DNA from: Mycobacterium sp. KBS0706
GTDB taxonomy: Bacteria > Pseudomonadota > Alphaproteobacteria > DSM-16000 > Inquilinaceae
Assembly: GCF_005938675.2 (NCBI RefSeq)
Contig: NZ_VCCH02000001.1
Coordinates: 1 to 64,000 of the forward strand
Direction: 5' to 3'
Length of the DNA stretch: 64,000 nt
Shown piece by piece: positions 8,084 through 16,414 of the stretch. The notes under the pieces were generated by a model. It was given only the letters and a program-made list of their open reading frames with translations, was not told the origin of the DNA and did no database searches. The position numbers and the translations under genes are program-made. How positions within the stretch are numbered: position 1 is the first letter of the stretch; the number at the start of each line of letters is the position of its first letter.

Positions 8084-9121
8084 ATGAGCGCAGGCCGAGT
8101 CACCATCCAGGACATCGCCGACCGGCTCGGAATCTCGAAGTTCTCGGTGTCCCGCGCCCTGTCCGGCAAGTCCGGCGTCGGCGAGGCCACCCGCAACCGG
8201 GTGCTGCGCGCCGCCCACGCGCTGGGATACCGCCGCAGCCAGGAGCTGCCGGCCGCCAACGGGCAGATCCTGTTCATCCGGCAGGAGATCGACCCGGTGT
8301 CGAGCGAGCTGTGGCTGAACATGCTGCACGGCGCCGAGCGCGAGGGCGAGCGCCTGGGCTTCTCGATCGTGCCGCGCCAGGCCCGGCATTTGGTCGAGGG
8401 CAATCCTCTCGACAGCGCCGTGGCCGGGCTGATCCTGGCCGTGCCGCGGCCGCAGGAGATCTCCGCCTTGGCCGCCCGAACCGGCCTGCCGGTGGTCTGC
8501 GCCACCTATGTCGGCGCGATGGAGCGGATCGACCAGGTGGTCGGCGCCGATTGGGAGGCCGGGGTCGGCGTGGCCCGGCTGCTGCTCGGCCTCGGCCACC
8601 GGGCCACCGCCTTCGTCCATGGCAGCACCCTGCCACTGGGCCGGGCCGAGCGTTTCCGCGGCTTCCGCGACGGCATGATGGAGGCCCCGGATGCCATGGC
8701 CGAGGACATCGTCTTCGACGAGGCGGAGGGGTTCCGCGACGTCTTCCTCACCCATCTGCGGCGCGGTGGGGTGCCGACGGCGCTGTTCTGCGCCCATGAC
8801 GGCATCGCCGTGAACGTGATCTCGGACCTGCTGCGCCTGGGCATCCGGGTGCCCGAGGACATCTCGGTGGTCGGGTTCAACGACTTCGCCGCGGCGTCGC
8901 AGGTGTCGCCGCGGCTGACCACGGTCAGGACACCGCAGGTCGAGATCGGCGCCGCCATGGTGCGCTGCATCGCCGACCGGCTGGGCGATGCCGAGGCCGC
9001 GTCCCGGCCGCCGGTACGCCTGTCGCTGGTGGCCGAGATCGTCACCCGCGGCTCGACCGGCCCGGCGGCCTCCACGGCCTGGCTGGCGCCGGTGCTGAAG
9101 CGGGCGAAGGCGGCGAAGTAG
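8084..9121 (+). CDS. LacI family transcriptional regulator
   Basis: A 345-residue repressor. The N-terminal helix-turn-helix VTIQDIADRLGISKFSVSRA is followed by the hinge helix region and a periplasmic-binding-protein-like sensor domain ending in DFAAASQVSPRLTTVRTPQ, typical of the LacI/PurR core. The ATG at 8084 is chosen because AGGAG lies 11 bases upstream and HTH proteins of this family start close to the DNA-binding domain. It sits at the centre of a sugar-acid catabolic locus, divergent from one dehydratase and upstream of the next. The recurring AACAAGTTGC element is its likely target. Confidence 0.92.
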   Translation: MSAGRVTIQDIADRLGISKFSVSRALSGKSGVGEATRNRVLRAAHALGYRRSQELPAANGQILFIRQEIDPVSSELWLNMLHGAEREGERLGFSIVPRQARHLVEGNPLDSAVAGLILAVPRPQEISALAARTGLPVVCATYVGAMERIDQVVGADWEAGVGVARLLLGLGHRATAFVHGSTLPLGRAERFRGFRDGMMEAPDAMAEDIVFDEAEGFRDVFLTHLRRGGVPTALFCAHDGIAVNVISDLLRLGIRVPEDISVVGFNDFAAASQVSPRLTTVRTPQVEIGAAMVRCIADRLGDAEAASRPPVRLSLVAEIVTRGSTGPAASTAWLAPVLKRAKAAK

Positions 9122-9166
9122 GCCACGGCAGAGGCAGCCCGAAACCAGCCTCCGATTTTTCTCCAC

Positions 9167-9178
9167 CTAACAAGTTGC
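9167..9178 (+). promoter_or_regulatory. Candidate LacI-family operator, site 2
   Basis: CTAACAAGTTGC carries the same 10-mer (9169-9178) as the other two sites. It overlaps the proposed -35 hexamer of the promoter for the dehydratase gene at 9295, which would suit repression by steric block. Confidence 0.6.
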
Positions 9179-9202
9179 AATGGCCCTTGCCTGTGTTAGG
9201 CT
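9175..9202 (+). promoter_or_regulatory. Candidate sigma70-type promoter of the dehydratase gene
   Basis: TTGCAA (9175-9180), a 16-bp spacer and TAGGCT (9197-9202), about 90 bases before the start codon at 9295. The same TAGGCT -10 is seen in the promoter proposed for the binding-protein gene downstream, which supports both calls. Confidence 0.45.
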
Positions 9203-9294
9203 CCCCCAACGCCTGCCTAGATCGGACATAAAAAGGGCAGCGGAGGAAACAACCGGGTGGGCGGCAGCGCCCGTCCCCGACCCAGCGGGGCGCC

Positions 9295-10491
9295 ATGAAG
9301 ATCGTGGATCTGAAATGCGCCGTGATCGGCAAGAACCCGATCGTGCGCATCGTCACCGACCAGGGCATCAGCGGCTATGGCGAGGTCGAAGCCTACAAGC
9401 CGTATCTGAAGCCGCACATCCTGCATTTCCGCGACGCCCTGATCGGCGAGGACCCGACGCTGGTCGAGCGGACCATGACGCGGATCCGCCAGCGCGGCGC
9501 CTTCAAGCCCTGGGGGGCCGCGGTCAGCGCCATCGAGATGGCGCTGTGGGACGTCGCCGGCAAGGCGGCGGGGCTGCCGGTGCACAAGCTGCTGGGCGGC
9601 AAGGTGCGCGACCATGTGCGGGTCTATAACGGCTCGCTGCGCGTGCCGATGGGCGGCTATTCGCCGGAGCACTACGCCGCCGACGCCAAGCGGCAGATGG
9701 CCCTGCCCGAGGGCTTCACCATGATCAAGCAGGGCATCGGCTTCCACAGCCCGATGAAGCGCGAGGTGCCCGGCTTCTACTATGGCGCCCCGGGCCAAAG
9801 CGTGTTCCACGGCGCGATGGATTCCGGGCTGATCACCGAGCGCGGCCTGAAGCACATGGTCGATTGCGTCGCGGCGATGAAGGAGGTGCTGGGCGACAAG
9901 GTCGCGCTGGCGCTGGATTGCGGGCCGGGCTGGACCGTGCCCGACGCGATCCGCTTTGCCCGGGCGGTCGAGCCCTACAACCTGCTGTGGCTCGAGGATC
10001 TGATCACCGGCGACTACGTGCCCTATGTCAACGCCGACGTGTATCGCGAGGTGACCCGCGCCACCTCGACCCCGATCCACACCGGCGAGCAGATCTATCT
10101 GCGCCAGAACTTCAAGGCGCTGATCGAGGGCCATGCGGTCAACGTGGTCGGCCCCGACCCTTGCGATGTCGGCGGCATCGCCGAGCTGAAATGGATCGCC
10201 GAATACGCCAACCTGCACGGCATCCTGATGGCGCCGCACGGCACCGGCAACGGGCTGCTGGGCCTGGCCGCGCTGGTCCAGGTCTCGGCCACGCTGCCGA
10301 ACAACTACATCGCCTTCGAGTATCCGAGCGGCAACCCGGCCTGGTGGTACGACATCGTCGACGGCCTGCCCAACCCGATCGTCCGCGACGGTCTGATCGA
10401 GGTCTGGGACCGGCCCGGCATGGGCGTCGAGATCAACCCCGAACGCGCCCGGCAGTACCTGGCCGAGGAAGACACGGCATTCTTTGACTGA
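9295..10491 (+). CDS. Enolase superfamily (MR/MLE) dehydratase
   Basis: A 398-residue enzyme of the mandelate racemase group. The capping-domain start (MKIVDLKCAV) and the barrel are complete. Metal ligands are D208 (LALDCG), E234 (LWLEDL) and E265 (HTGEQ). H315 (MAPHG) is the probable general base and K145 (MIKQG) the lysine of the second strand. It likely dehydrates an aldonic or uronic acid taken up by the transporter encoded immediately downstream. It shares only the fold with the other two dehydratases of the locus, so the three probably act on different epimers or steps. The substrate is unassigned. Confidence 0.88.
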   Translation: MKIVDLKCAVIGKNPIVRIVTDQGISGYGEVEAYKPYLKPHILHFRDALIGEDPTLVERTMTRIRQRGAFKPWGAAVSAIEMALWDVAGKAAGLPVHKLLGGKVRDHVRVYNGSLRVPMGGYSPEHYAADAKRQMALPEGFTMIKQGIGFHSPMKREVPGFYYGAPGQSVFHGAMDSGLITERGLKHMVDCVAAMKEVLGDKVALALDCGPGWTVPDAIRFARAVEPYNLLWLEDLITGDYVPYVNADVYREVTRATSTPIHTGEQIYLRQNFKALIEGHAVNVVGPDPCDVGGIAELKWIAEYANLHGILMAPHGTGNGLLGLAALVQVSATLPNNYIAFEYPSGNPAWWYDIVDGLPNPIVRDGLIEVWDRPGMGVEINPERARQYLAEEDTAFFD

Positions 10492-10536
10492 ACGACCGGT
10501 CAAGGAATCCGCGCGACTAACAACATAACAAAAGCC

Positions 10537-10548
10537 GCAACTTGTTGC
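10537..10548 (+). promoter_or_regulatory. Candidate LacI-family operator, site 3
   Basis: GCAACTTGTTGC is a full inverted repeat (GCAAC, TT, GTTGC) and on its reverse strand contains the 10-mer AACAAGTTGC shared with the two other sites. It ends 10 bases before the -35 of the transporter operon promoter. Confidence 0.65.
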
Positions 10549-10558
10549 GCAGAGATCC

Positions 10559-10588
10559 TTGACGCGTTTTGCCGCCACAGCCTAGGCT
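10559..10588 (+). promoter_or_regulatory. Candidate promoter of the sugar-acid ABC operon
   Basis: TTGACG (10559-10564), an 18-bp spacer and TAGGCT (10583-10588) lie 48 bases before the start codon of the binding-protein gene. The LacI-type palindrome sits directly upstream. Confidence 0.5.
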
Positions 10589-10636
10589 GACCCGGAACTC
10601 GCAGACGACAAGCGAGGCCCATTGGGAGGACCGCTC

Positions 10637-12142
10637 ATGACCAAGCCTCATGCAGGTGACCTCTTTACCCACGCCGTCGACCGCCGCCGCTTCCTCGGCT
10701 ATGCCGCCGGGGCCGGGGCGCTGGCCGCCGGTCTCGGCCCGCTCCGCGCCCTGGCGCAGGACACGGGCATCGACATCGCCAACTGGACGCCGGACTACAT
10801 CAACAGCATCGCCGGCACGCTCGAGGTCGACACCGCGGCGGAATGCGCCAAGGTGGTGCCGCTCGACTACAAGGGCCGGCTGACCTACTGGTATGTCGGG
10901 CCGAACGAGGCGTCGCCCCGGATCGACCACGAGATCGACACCCAGTTCTGGGACACCTTCGCCAAGACCTACCCGAACATCACGGTCGAGAAGCAGAACC
11001 TCGACTACAACCAGATGCTGAACAAACTGCGCGCCGCGGCGCTCGGCAACGCCGCGCCGATGGCGGCGAAGCTGCCGATCCTGTGGGGCGTGGAGTTCGC
11101 CGCCAAGGGCCAGCTGAGCGAGCTGTCGCCCGAGCAGGTCGGCTACCGCACCGCCGATTACTGGCCCGGCGCGATGAAGTCGGTGACCTGGAAGGGCAAG
11201 ACCTACGGGGTGCCGACCAACAACGAGACCATGGCGCTGATCTGGAACGCCGGGATCTTCAAGGAGGCCGGCCTCGACCCCGAGAGCCCGCCGGCGACCT
11301 GGGACGACCTGGTCGCCTATTCCAAGCAGATCAAGGACAAGACCGGCAAGAACGGCTACGGCCTGGTGGCCCGGCCGAATGCCGGCAACACGCCGTTCCG
11401 CTTCATGCCGCAATGCTGGGCCTATGGCGGCGGCGCGCTGGACGAGGCCGAGGCGAACCCGCACTACCAGGACGTCTACATCAACAATGACGGCTCCAAG
11501 GCCGCGCTGCAGGCCTCCTACGACATGTATGTCCGGGACAAGTCGGTGCCGACCTCGGCCCTGACCAACACCCAGACCGAGAACCAGGACCCGTTCATCG
11601 CCGGCCAGCTGGCGATGATGATCAGCCACCCGATCGAATACGCGACCATGCTGGACCGCGCCAAGAAGGCGACCGGCGGCGACAAGCAGATCGCCGACGC
11701 GGTGGTGGCGAATATGCGCTACGGGCTGATCCCGAAGGGGCCGGCGCGGCGCGCCGTGGTGTTCGGCGGCTCCAACGCCCACATCTTCAACCCGGATGTG
11801 GTCGATGGCGGGCTGGACCTGGATGCCGCCCGCGCCCTCGTCACCTTCGCCACCGGGCCGGAATGGTCGACCAAGGTGTCCTGGGTCGGCTCCAACCCCG
11901 GCAACACCCGCGGCTTCCGCACCAAATGGATGAAGCAGCGGCTGGACGAGATCAAGTTCCTGAACGTCACCACCTCGATGCTGCCGAGCGGGATCCCGTT
12001 CCCGGTGATCCCGGAATCGGCGGAGATCATGAACATCATCGTCCCGAACATGATGCAGAACGCGCTGACCGGGAAGATGACCGTGGCCGAGGCGGCCGAC
12101 GACGCCGCCAGCAAGATCAAGGACCTGCTGTCGGGCCTCTAG
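10637..12142 (+). CDS. ABC transporter substrate-binding protein, Tat-exported
   Basis: A 501-residue family-1 binding protein, longer than the usual 400-430. The N terminus carries a twin-arginine signal (VDRRRFLGYAAGAGALAAG), so it is probably folded before export. The start at 10637 has GGGAGGA 6 bases upstream. Later motifs such as YGVPTNNETMALIWN and FIAGQLAMMISHP fit a sugar or sugar-acid binder. It heads the operon of binding protein, two permeases, ATPase, dehydratase and RraA-like protein. A strong hairpin follows the gene and may set a higher mRNA level for it than for the permeases. Confidence 0.9.
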   Translation: MTKPHAGDLFTHAVDRRRFLGYAAGAGALAAGLGPLRALAQDTGIDIANWTPDYINSIAGTLEVDTAAECAKVVPLDYKGRLTYWYVGPNEASPRIDHEIDTQFWDTFAKTYPNITVEKQNLDYNQMLNKLRAAALGNAAPMAAKLPILWGVEFAAKGQLSELSPEQVGYRTADYWPGAMKSVTWKGKTYGVPTNNETMALIWNAGIFKEAGLDPESPPATWDDLVAYSKQIKDKTGKNGYGLVARPNAGNTPFRFMPQCWAYGGGALDEAEANPHYQDVYINNDGSKAALQASYDMYVRDKSVPTSALTNTQTENQDPFIAGQLAMMISHPIEYATMLDRAKKATGGDKQIADAVVANMRYGLIPKGPARRAVVFGGSNAHIFNPDVVDGGLDLDAARALVTFATGPEWSTKVSWVGSNPGNTRGFRTKWMKQRLDEIKFLNVTTSMLPSGIPFPVIPESAEIMNIIVPNMMQNALTGKMTVAEAADDAASKIKDLLSGL

Positions 12143-12156
12143 GCCCCGTCCCGCAC

Positions 12157-12183
12157 CCGGCCGGTGCCTGAGGCGCCGGCCGG
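12157..12183 (+). other. Intra-operon mRNA hairpin after the binding-protein gene
   Basis: CCGGCCGGTGCC (12157-12168) pairs with GGCGCCGGCCGG (12172-12183) with one G-T wobble and a 3-base loop. It lies 14 bases after the binding-protein stop and before the first permease. Such hairpins commonly stabilise the upstream message or partly terminate transcription. Confidence 0.6.
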
Positions 12184-12213
12184 CCCCTTTCCCCCGCGAA
12201 GGAGAAATCGGGC

Positions 12214-13167
12214 GTGACCATGGCTGCCGCGCAGGACGATGCGCCCCGGGCGCGGGCGGCGCCCCGCCGCCGTCCGGGCCTGATGCGACGCATCGCCCGC
12301 CACTGGACCGACTATCTCTACATCCTGCCGGCCTTCGCGGTGATGCTGCTGGTGATCGGCTATCCGATCTACGACACCGTCTACCTATCCTTCTTCAACA
12401 CCCCGCCCAGCCTGGCGATGGCCGACAAGACCTATGTCGGCCTCGACAACTACAGCCGCATCCTGGGCAGCGACAGCTTCCGCGAAGTCACGATCAACAC
12501 CCTGATCTGGACGGTGTTCTCGACCTTCTTCGCCTTCATCCTGGGGCTGGGCGCCGCGCTATCGCTGAACAATTACTTCACCGGCCGCGGCCTGCTGCGC
12601 GGCCTGTTCCTGATCCCCTATGTGATCAGCGCCGTCGCCGCCTCCTATGTCTGGCGCTGGCTGTACCACAGCGATTTCGGCGTGTTCGGCGCGCTGTCGG
12701 TGGCCTTCGGCATCACCGAGACGCCGATCAACTTCCTGGACAACGTCCACACCTCGCTGCCGTCGCTGATCGTGGTCAATGTCTGGAAGGAGTTCCCCTT
12801 CGCCATGATCATGCTGCTGGCCGGGCTGCAGACCGTGCCGGACGAGCTGCACCGCGCCGCCAAGGTCGACGGCGCCGGCCCCTGGCAGCGCTTCTGGCAC
12901 ATCACCATGCCGCATCTGAAGGGGGTGACGCTGGTGACCGTGCTGCTGCTGCTGGTCACCAACCTGAACGGCTTCACCATCCCCTGGATCATGACCGGCG
13001 GCGGCCCGGCCGGGTCGTCCGACATCTGGATCACCCAGATCTACCAGCTGGCCTTCGGCCGCATCCGCTTCGGCATCGCCTCGGCCTATTCGGTGATCCT
13101 GTTCGTGGTGATGATGGGCCTGGGCTACTTCTATGTCCGGGCGCTGACCCAGGGCGAACGGTCATGA
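12214..13167 (+). CDS. Sugar ABC transporter permease (MalF/UgpA type)
   Basis: A 317-residue inner-membrane permease with six membrane segments, the first being LYILPAFAVMLLVIGYPIYD. The ATPase-docking loop reads HRAAKVDGAGPWQRFW. A GTG start at 12214 is used here because AAGGAG lies 9 bases upstream; the ATG at 12220 is possible but its spacing is long. The basic, proline-rich first 30 residues are cytoplasmic. It overlaps the next permease gene by 4 bp, which indicates translational coupling. Confidence 0.92.
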   Translation: MTMAAAQDDAPRARAAPRRRPGLMRRIARHWTDYLYILPAFAVMLLVIGYPIYDTVYLSFFNTPPSLAMADKTYVGLDNYSRILGSDSFREVTINTLIWTVFSTFFAFILGLGAALSLNNYFTGRGLLRGLFLIPYVISAVAASYVWRWLYHSDFGVFGALSVAFGITETPINFLDNVHTSLPSLIVVNVWKEFPFAMIMLLAGLQTVPDELHRAAKVDGAGPWQRFWHITMPHLKGVTLVTVLLLLVTNLNGFTIPWIMTGGGPAGSSDIWITQIYQLAFGRIRFGIASAYSVILFVVMMGLGYFYVRALTQGERS

Positions 13168-14054
13168 GCGCCGTGACGCTGGAACAGCGGCCCGCCGCGA
13201 AGCGCCGCCGCGGCAAGGTCGCCGGCTGGGGCGTGGCCCGCATCGTCTATCTGGTGCTGCTCGGCATCTTCACCGTGCTGCCGATGGCCTGGATGCTGCT
13301 GACCTCGGTGAAGACGCAGTTCGCCGCGCTGCAGTACCCGCCGGAATGGATCCCGTCCGAGCCGACGCTGGAACAGTACACGCGGCTGCTGTCGCCCGCC
13401 AACGAGGTCGGACAGGAGTTCCTGCACTACCTGCTGAACAGCATCATGGTGTCGACCGCGACCACGATCCTCGGCGTCGTCATCGCGGTGCCGGCGGCCT
13501 ATGCCTTCTCGCGCTTCCGCTTCCCCGGCCGCAAGCTGCTGTTCTACGCCGTGCTGGTCCGGAACATGTTCCCGGCCGTCGTTTTCCTGATGCCGCTGTT
13601 CATCATGATGAAGTGGATGGGGCTGGTGAACACGGCCTGGTCGCTGATCCTGACCTACCTGACCTTCGGCCTGCCGCTGTCGATCTGGCTGCTGAAGGGC
13701 TTCTACGACAACATCCCGCCGCAGCTGGAGCAGGCGGCGCGGATCGACGGCGCGACGCGGTTCCAGGCCTTCCTGTTCGTGGTCATGCCGCTGTCGACGC
13801 CCGGGATCATCGCCACCGCGATCTATTCCTTCGTGCTGGCGTGGAACGAATACGTCTATGCCCTGACCTTCATCAACGACAAGAGCAAGCTGACGCTGCC
13901 GGTCGGGCTGGAACGCTTCTTCACCGAATACGCGACCAACTGGCCCGGGCTGATGGCGGCGTCGTTCATCATGAGCGTGCCGGTCGTCGTGCTGTTCCTG
14001 GTCCTGCAGAAATACTTCGTCCGCGCGCTGACCGAGGGCGCGGTCAAGTCCTGA
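13164..14054 (+). CDS. Sugar ABC transporter permease (MalG/UgpE type)
   Basis: A 296-residue permease whose start codon overlaps the previous stop (ATGA). It has the long periplasmic stretch after the first helix expected of MalG proteins and the EAA loop EQAARIDGATRFQAF. It forms the transport channel with the preceding gene product and is followed after 15 bases by the ATPase gene. Confidence 0.92.
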   Translation: MSAVTLEQRPAAKRRRGKVAGWGVARIVYLVLLGIFTVLPMAWMLLTSVKTQFAALQYPPEWIPSEPTLEQYTRLLSPANEVGQEFLHYLLNSIMVSTATTILGVVIAVPAAYAFSRFRFPGRKLLFYAVLVRNMFPAVVFLMPLFIMMKWMGLVNTAWSLILTYLTFGLPLSIWLLKGFYDNIPPQLEQAARIDGATRFQAFLFVVMPLSTPGIIATAIYSFVLAWNEYVYALTFINDKSKLTLPVGLERFFTEYATNWPGLMAASFIMSVPVVVLFLVLQKYFVRALTEGAVKS

Positions 14055-14069
14055 CGAGAAGGGGAGCTT

Positions 14070-15161
14070 ATGGCCCAGGTGGTGCTGCGGGACGTGGTCA
14101 AGCGGTACGGCGACGTCTACGCCGTCGACCATGTGTCGCTAACGGTCGAGGATGGCGAGTTCGTGGCCCTGGTCGGCCCGTCCGGCTGCGGCAAGACGAC
14201 GACGCTGAACCTGGTGGCCGGGCTGATCGAGCTGAGCGACGGCGACATCCAGATCGGCGACCGGCTGGTCAACGACCTGGACCCCAAGGACCGGGACATC
14301 GCCATGGTGTTCCAGAACTACGCCCTGTACCCGAACAAGACGATCTTCAAGAACCTGGCCTTCCCGCTGAAGATGCGGAAGCTGCCGGCCGCCGAGATCG
14401 AGACCAAGGTCCGGGCCGCGGCCAAGCTCCTGGACATCGAGCACCTGCTGGAGCGGCGGCCGCGCGAGCTGTCGGGCGGGCAGCAGCAGCGCGTCGCGCT
14501 GGGCCGGGCCCTGGTGCGCGACCCGCGCGTGTTCCTGATGGACGAGCCGCTGTCGAACCTGGACGCCAAGCTGCGCACCCAGATGCGGTCGGAGCTGAAG
14601 CGCTTCCACCAGGACCTGAAGGCGACGGTGATCTACGTCACCCACGACCAGATGGAAGCCGTCACCATGGCCGACAAGATGGCGGTGATGAGCGGCGGGG
14701 TGCTGCAGCAATACGACACGCCGGAACAGGTGTTCGAGCACCCGGTCAACACCTTCGTCGCCGGCTTCGTCGGCAGCCCGGCGATGAACCTGGTGCGGGC
14801 CCGGGTGGCCGGCGACGGCGCCGCGATCGAGAGCCCGGATGGCTGGCGCTATGCCCTGTCCGACGCCAATGCCCGCAAGGCCCGGGCGGCGACCGACGGC
14901 GAGATCGTGCTGGGCGCCCGGCACAGCACCATCCGGCTGCACCGCGAGGCGACGCCGGGCGCGGTCGCCGGCCGGGTCTACACGGTCGAGCCGACCGGCG
15001 ACATCACCTACGCCCATGTCCATCTCGGCTCGGCCACGCTGGTGGTCAGCGTGACGCCGGATGTGAAGCTGGGGATCGACCAGCCGGTCTGGCTCGAATT
15101 CGACCAGCACAAGCTGCACCTGTTCGACGGCAAGACCGGACACGCGCTGCCGGCAGCCTGA
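14070..15161 (+). CDS. ABC transporter ATP-binding protein (UgpC/MalK family)
   Basis: A 363-residue ATPase. Walker A GPSGCGKT is at residues 36-43, the signature LSGGQ at 134-138, Walker B VFLMDEP at 154-160 and the switch histidine at H192 (YVTHDQ). The C-terminal third (from about 240) is the MalK-type regulatory/TOBE region. It is the only CUT1-type ATPase in the window. Two other sugar transporters here lack one, so it may serve more than its own operon, as MsmX-like ATPases do; that is inference. AAGGGGAG precedes the start. Confidence 0.94.
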   Translation: MAQVVLRDVVKRYGDVYAVDHVSLTVEDGEFVALVGPSGCGKTTTLNLVAGLIELSDGDIQIGDRLVNDLDPKDRDIAMVFQNYALYPNKTIFKNLAFPLKMRKLPAAEIETKVRAAAKLLDIEHLLERRPRELSGGQQQRVALGRALVRDPRVFLMDEPLSNLDAKLRTQMRSELKRFHQDLKATVIYVTHDQMEAVTMADKMAVMSGGVLQQYDTPEQVFEHPVNTFVAGFVGSPAMNLVRARVAGDGAAIESPDGWRYALSDANARKARAATDGEIVLGARHSTIRLHREATPGAVAGRVYTVEPTGDITYAHVHLGSATLVVSVTPDVKLGIDQPVWLEFDQHKLHLFDGKTGHALPAA

Positions 15162-15207
15162 CCAATCACCGGCCCCGGCAAGCGGGCCGGCTCTCGGAGG
15201 GAAGCAC

Positions 15208-16380
15208 GTGAAGATCACCAATCTGCGCACCGCCGTCATCGCGGGGAACTTCCCGTGGGTGCTGGTGAAGGTGGAGACCGATGCCGGCATCACCGGCCTG
15301 GGCGAGGCCTATTGGGGCGCCGGCGTGGCCGAGCTGGTGCACAAGGCCAAGCCCGTCATCATCGGTGAGGACCCGGTCAACATCGGCAAGATCGTCGAGA
15401 TCCTGATCCGCTGCCTGTCCGGCGAGGGATCGCAGGCCGGCGCCACCGTGACCGCGATCAGCGGCATCGAGATCGCGCTGTGGGACCTGATGGGCCGCGC
15501 GCTGCAGACGCCGATCTCGACCTTCTTCGGCGGCCGCTTCCGCGACAGGATCCGGATCTATGCCGATTGCCATGCCGGCGACACGCCGGAGCCGTCCTCC
15601 TACGCCGCCAAGGCGCGCGAGGTGGTGGCGGACGGCTTCAGCGCCATCAAGTTCGACCTCGACACCCGCAACCCCCACACCATCGACATCTCCGACGACC
15701 CGAACCCGCGCCGGCAGTGGTTCGAGCCGTTCAACCGCACCATCGGGTCGCGCGAGATGGCCTGGATGGTCGATGTCGTCCGCGCCGTGCGCGAGGCGGT
15801 GGGGCCCGAGATCATGGTGGCGATGGACGCGCATTGGAAGTTCGGGGTGAACGACGCCATCAAGCTGGCCCAGGCGCTGGAGCCCTTCGACCTGCTGTGG
15901 CTGGAGGACCCGGTGCCGCCCGAGAACATCGAAGCGCAGCGCCATGTCACCCATTCGACCCGGACGCCGATCTGCACCGGCGAGAACCTGTACCGCAAGC
16001 ACGGCTACCGCGAGTTGATCGAGAAGCAGGCGGCCCGCATCATCGCCCCGGACATCCCGAAGATGGGCGGCCTGGCCGAGGCCAAGAAGGTCGCCGACCA
16101 TGCCGACCTCTATTACATCCCGATCGCGCCGCACAATGTGGCCAGCCCGATCGGCACGGTGGCCGGCGCCCATGTCTGCGCCGCCATGAACAACTTCCTG
16201 GTGATGGAATTCCACGCCCACGACGTCGAGTGGTGGAGCGCCATGGTCGATGGCGGCCCGCCGATCGTCGACGGCTACATCCACCTGAACGACCGGCCGG
16301 GCCATGGCCTGACCCTGAACGAGGATGTGGCGCGGGCGCATCTGCAGCCGGGAACCAAGTATTTCGGCGACGAACCCTGA
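15208..16380 (+). CDS. Enolase superfamily (MR/MLE) dehydratase, galactonate/gluconate-dehydratase-like
   Basis: A 390-residue enzyme. Readable active-site residues are K148 (IKFD), the D207/H209 pair (MDAHW), E233 (WLEDP), E259 (CTGEN) and H309 (APHN). The DAHW plus APHN pattern resembles sugar-acid dehydratases such as galactonate and gluconate dehydratases more than the other two enzymes of this locus. GGAGGGAAG precedes the start. It follows the ATPase gene by 46 bases, in which a short CCGGCCC/GGGCCGG hairpin is seen. With the RraA-like gene it forms the catabolic end of the operon. Confidence 0.88.
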   Translation: MKITNLRTAVIAGNFPWVLVKVETDAGITGLGEAYWGAGVAELVHKAKPVIIGEDPVNIGKIVEILIRCLSGEGSQAGATVTAISGIEIALWDLMGRALQTPISTFFGGRFRDRIRIYADCHAGDTPEPSSYAAKAREVVADGFSAIKFDLDTRNPHTIDISDDPNPRRQWFEPFNRTIGSREMAWMVDVVRAVREAVGPEIMVAMDAHWKFGVNDAIKLAQALEPFDLLWLEDPVPPENIEAQRHVTHSTRTPICTGENLYRKHGYRELIEKQAARIIAPDIPKMGGLAEAKKVADHADLYYIPIAPHNVASPIGTVAGAHVCAAMNNFLVMEFHAHDVEWWSAMVDGGPPIVDGYIHLNDRPGHGLTLNEDVARAHLQPGTKYFGDEP

Positions 16381-16414
16381 TCTCAGCCGACGACCCTCGA
16401 AGGACGAACCGAAA

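Noticed and set aside
7934..9166. An open minus-strand frame fused to the first dehydratase, giving an 850-residue protein
   Set aside because: The extra 410 residues are antisense to the LacI gene and lack any family motif; such long antisense frames are expected in 70 percent GC DNA.
13346..15211. A 621-residue plus-strand frame over the second permease and ATPase genes
   Set aside because: It is an off-frame shadow; both underlying genes have complete family motifs and coupled starts.
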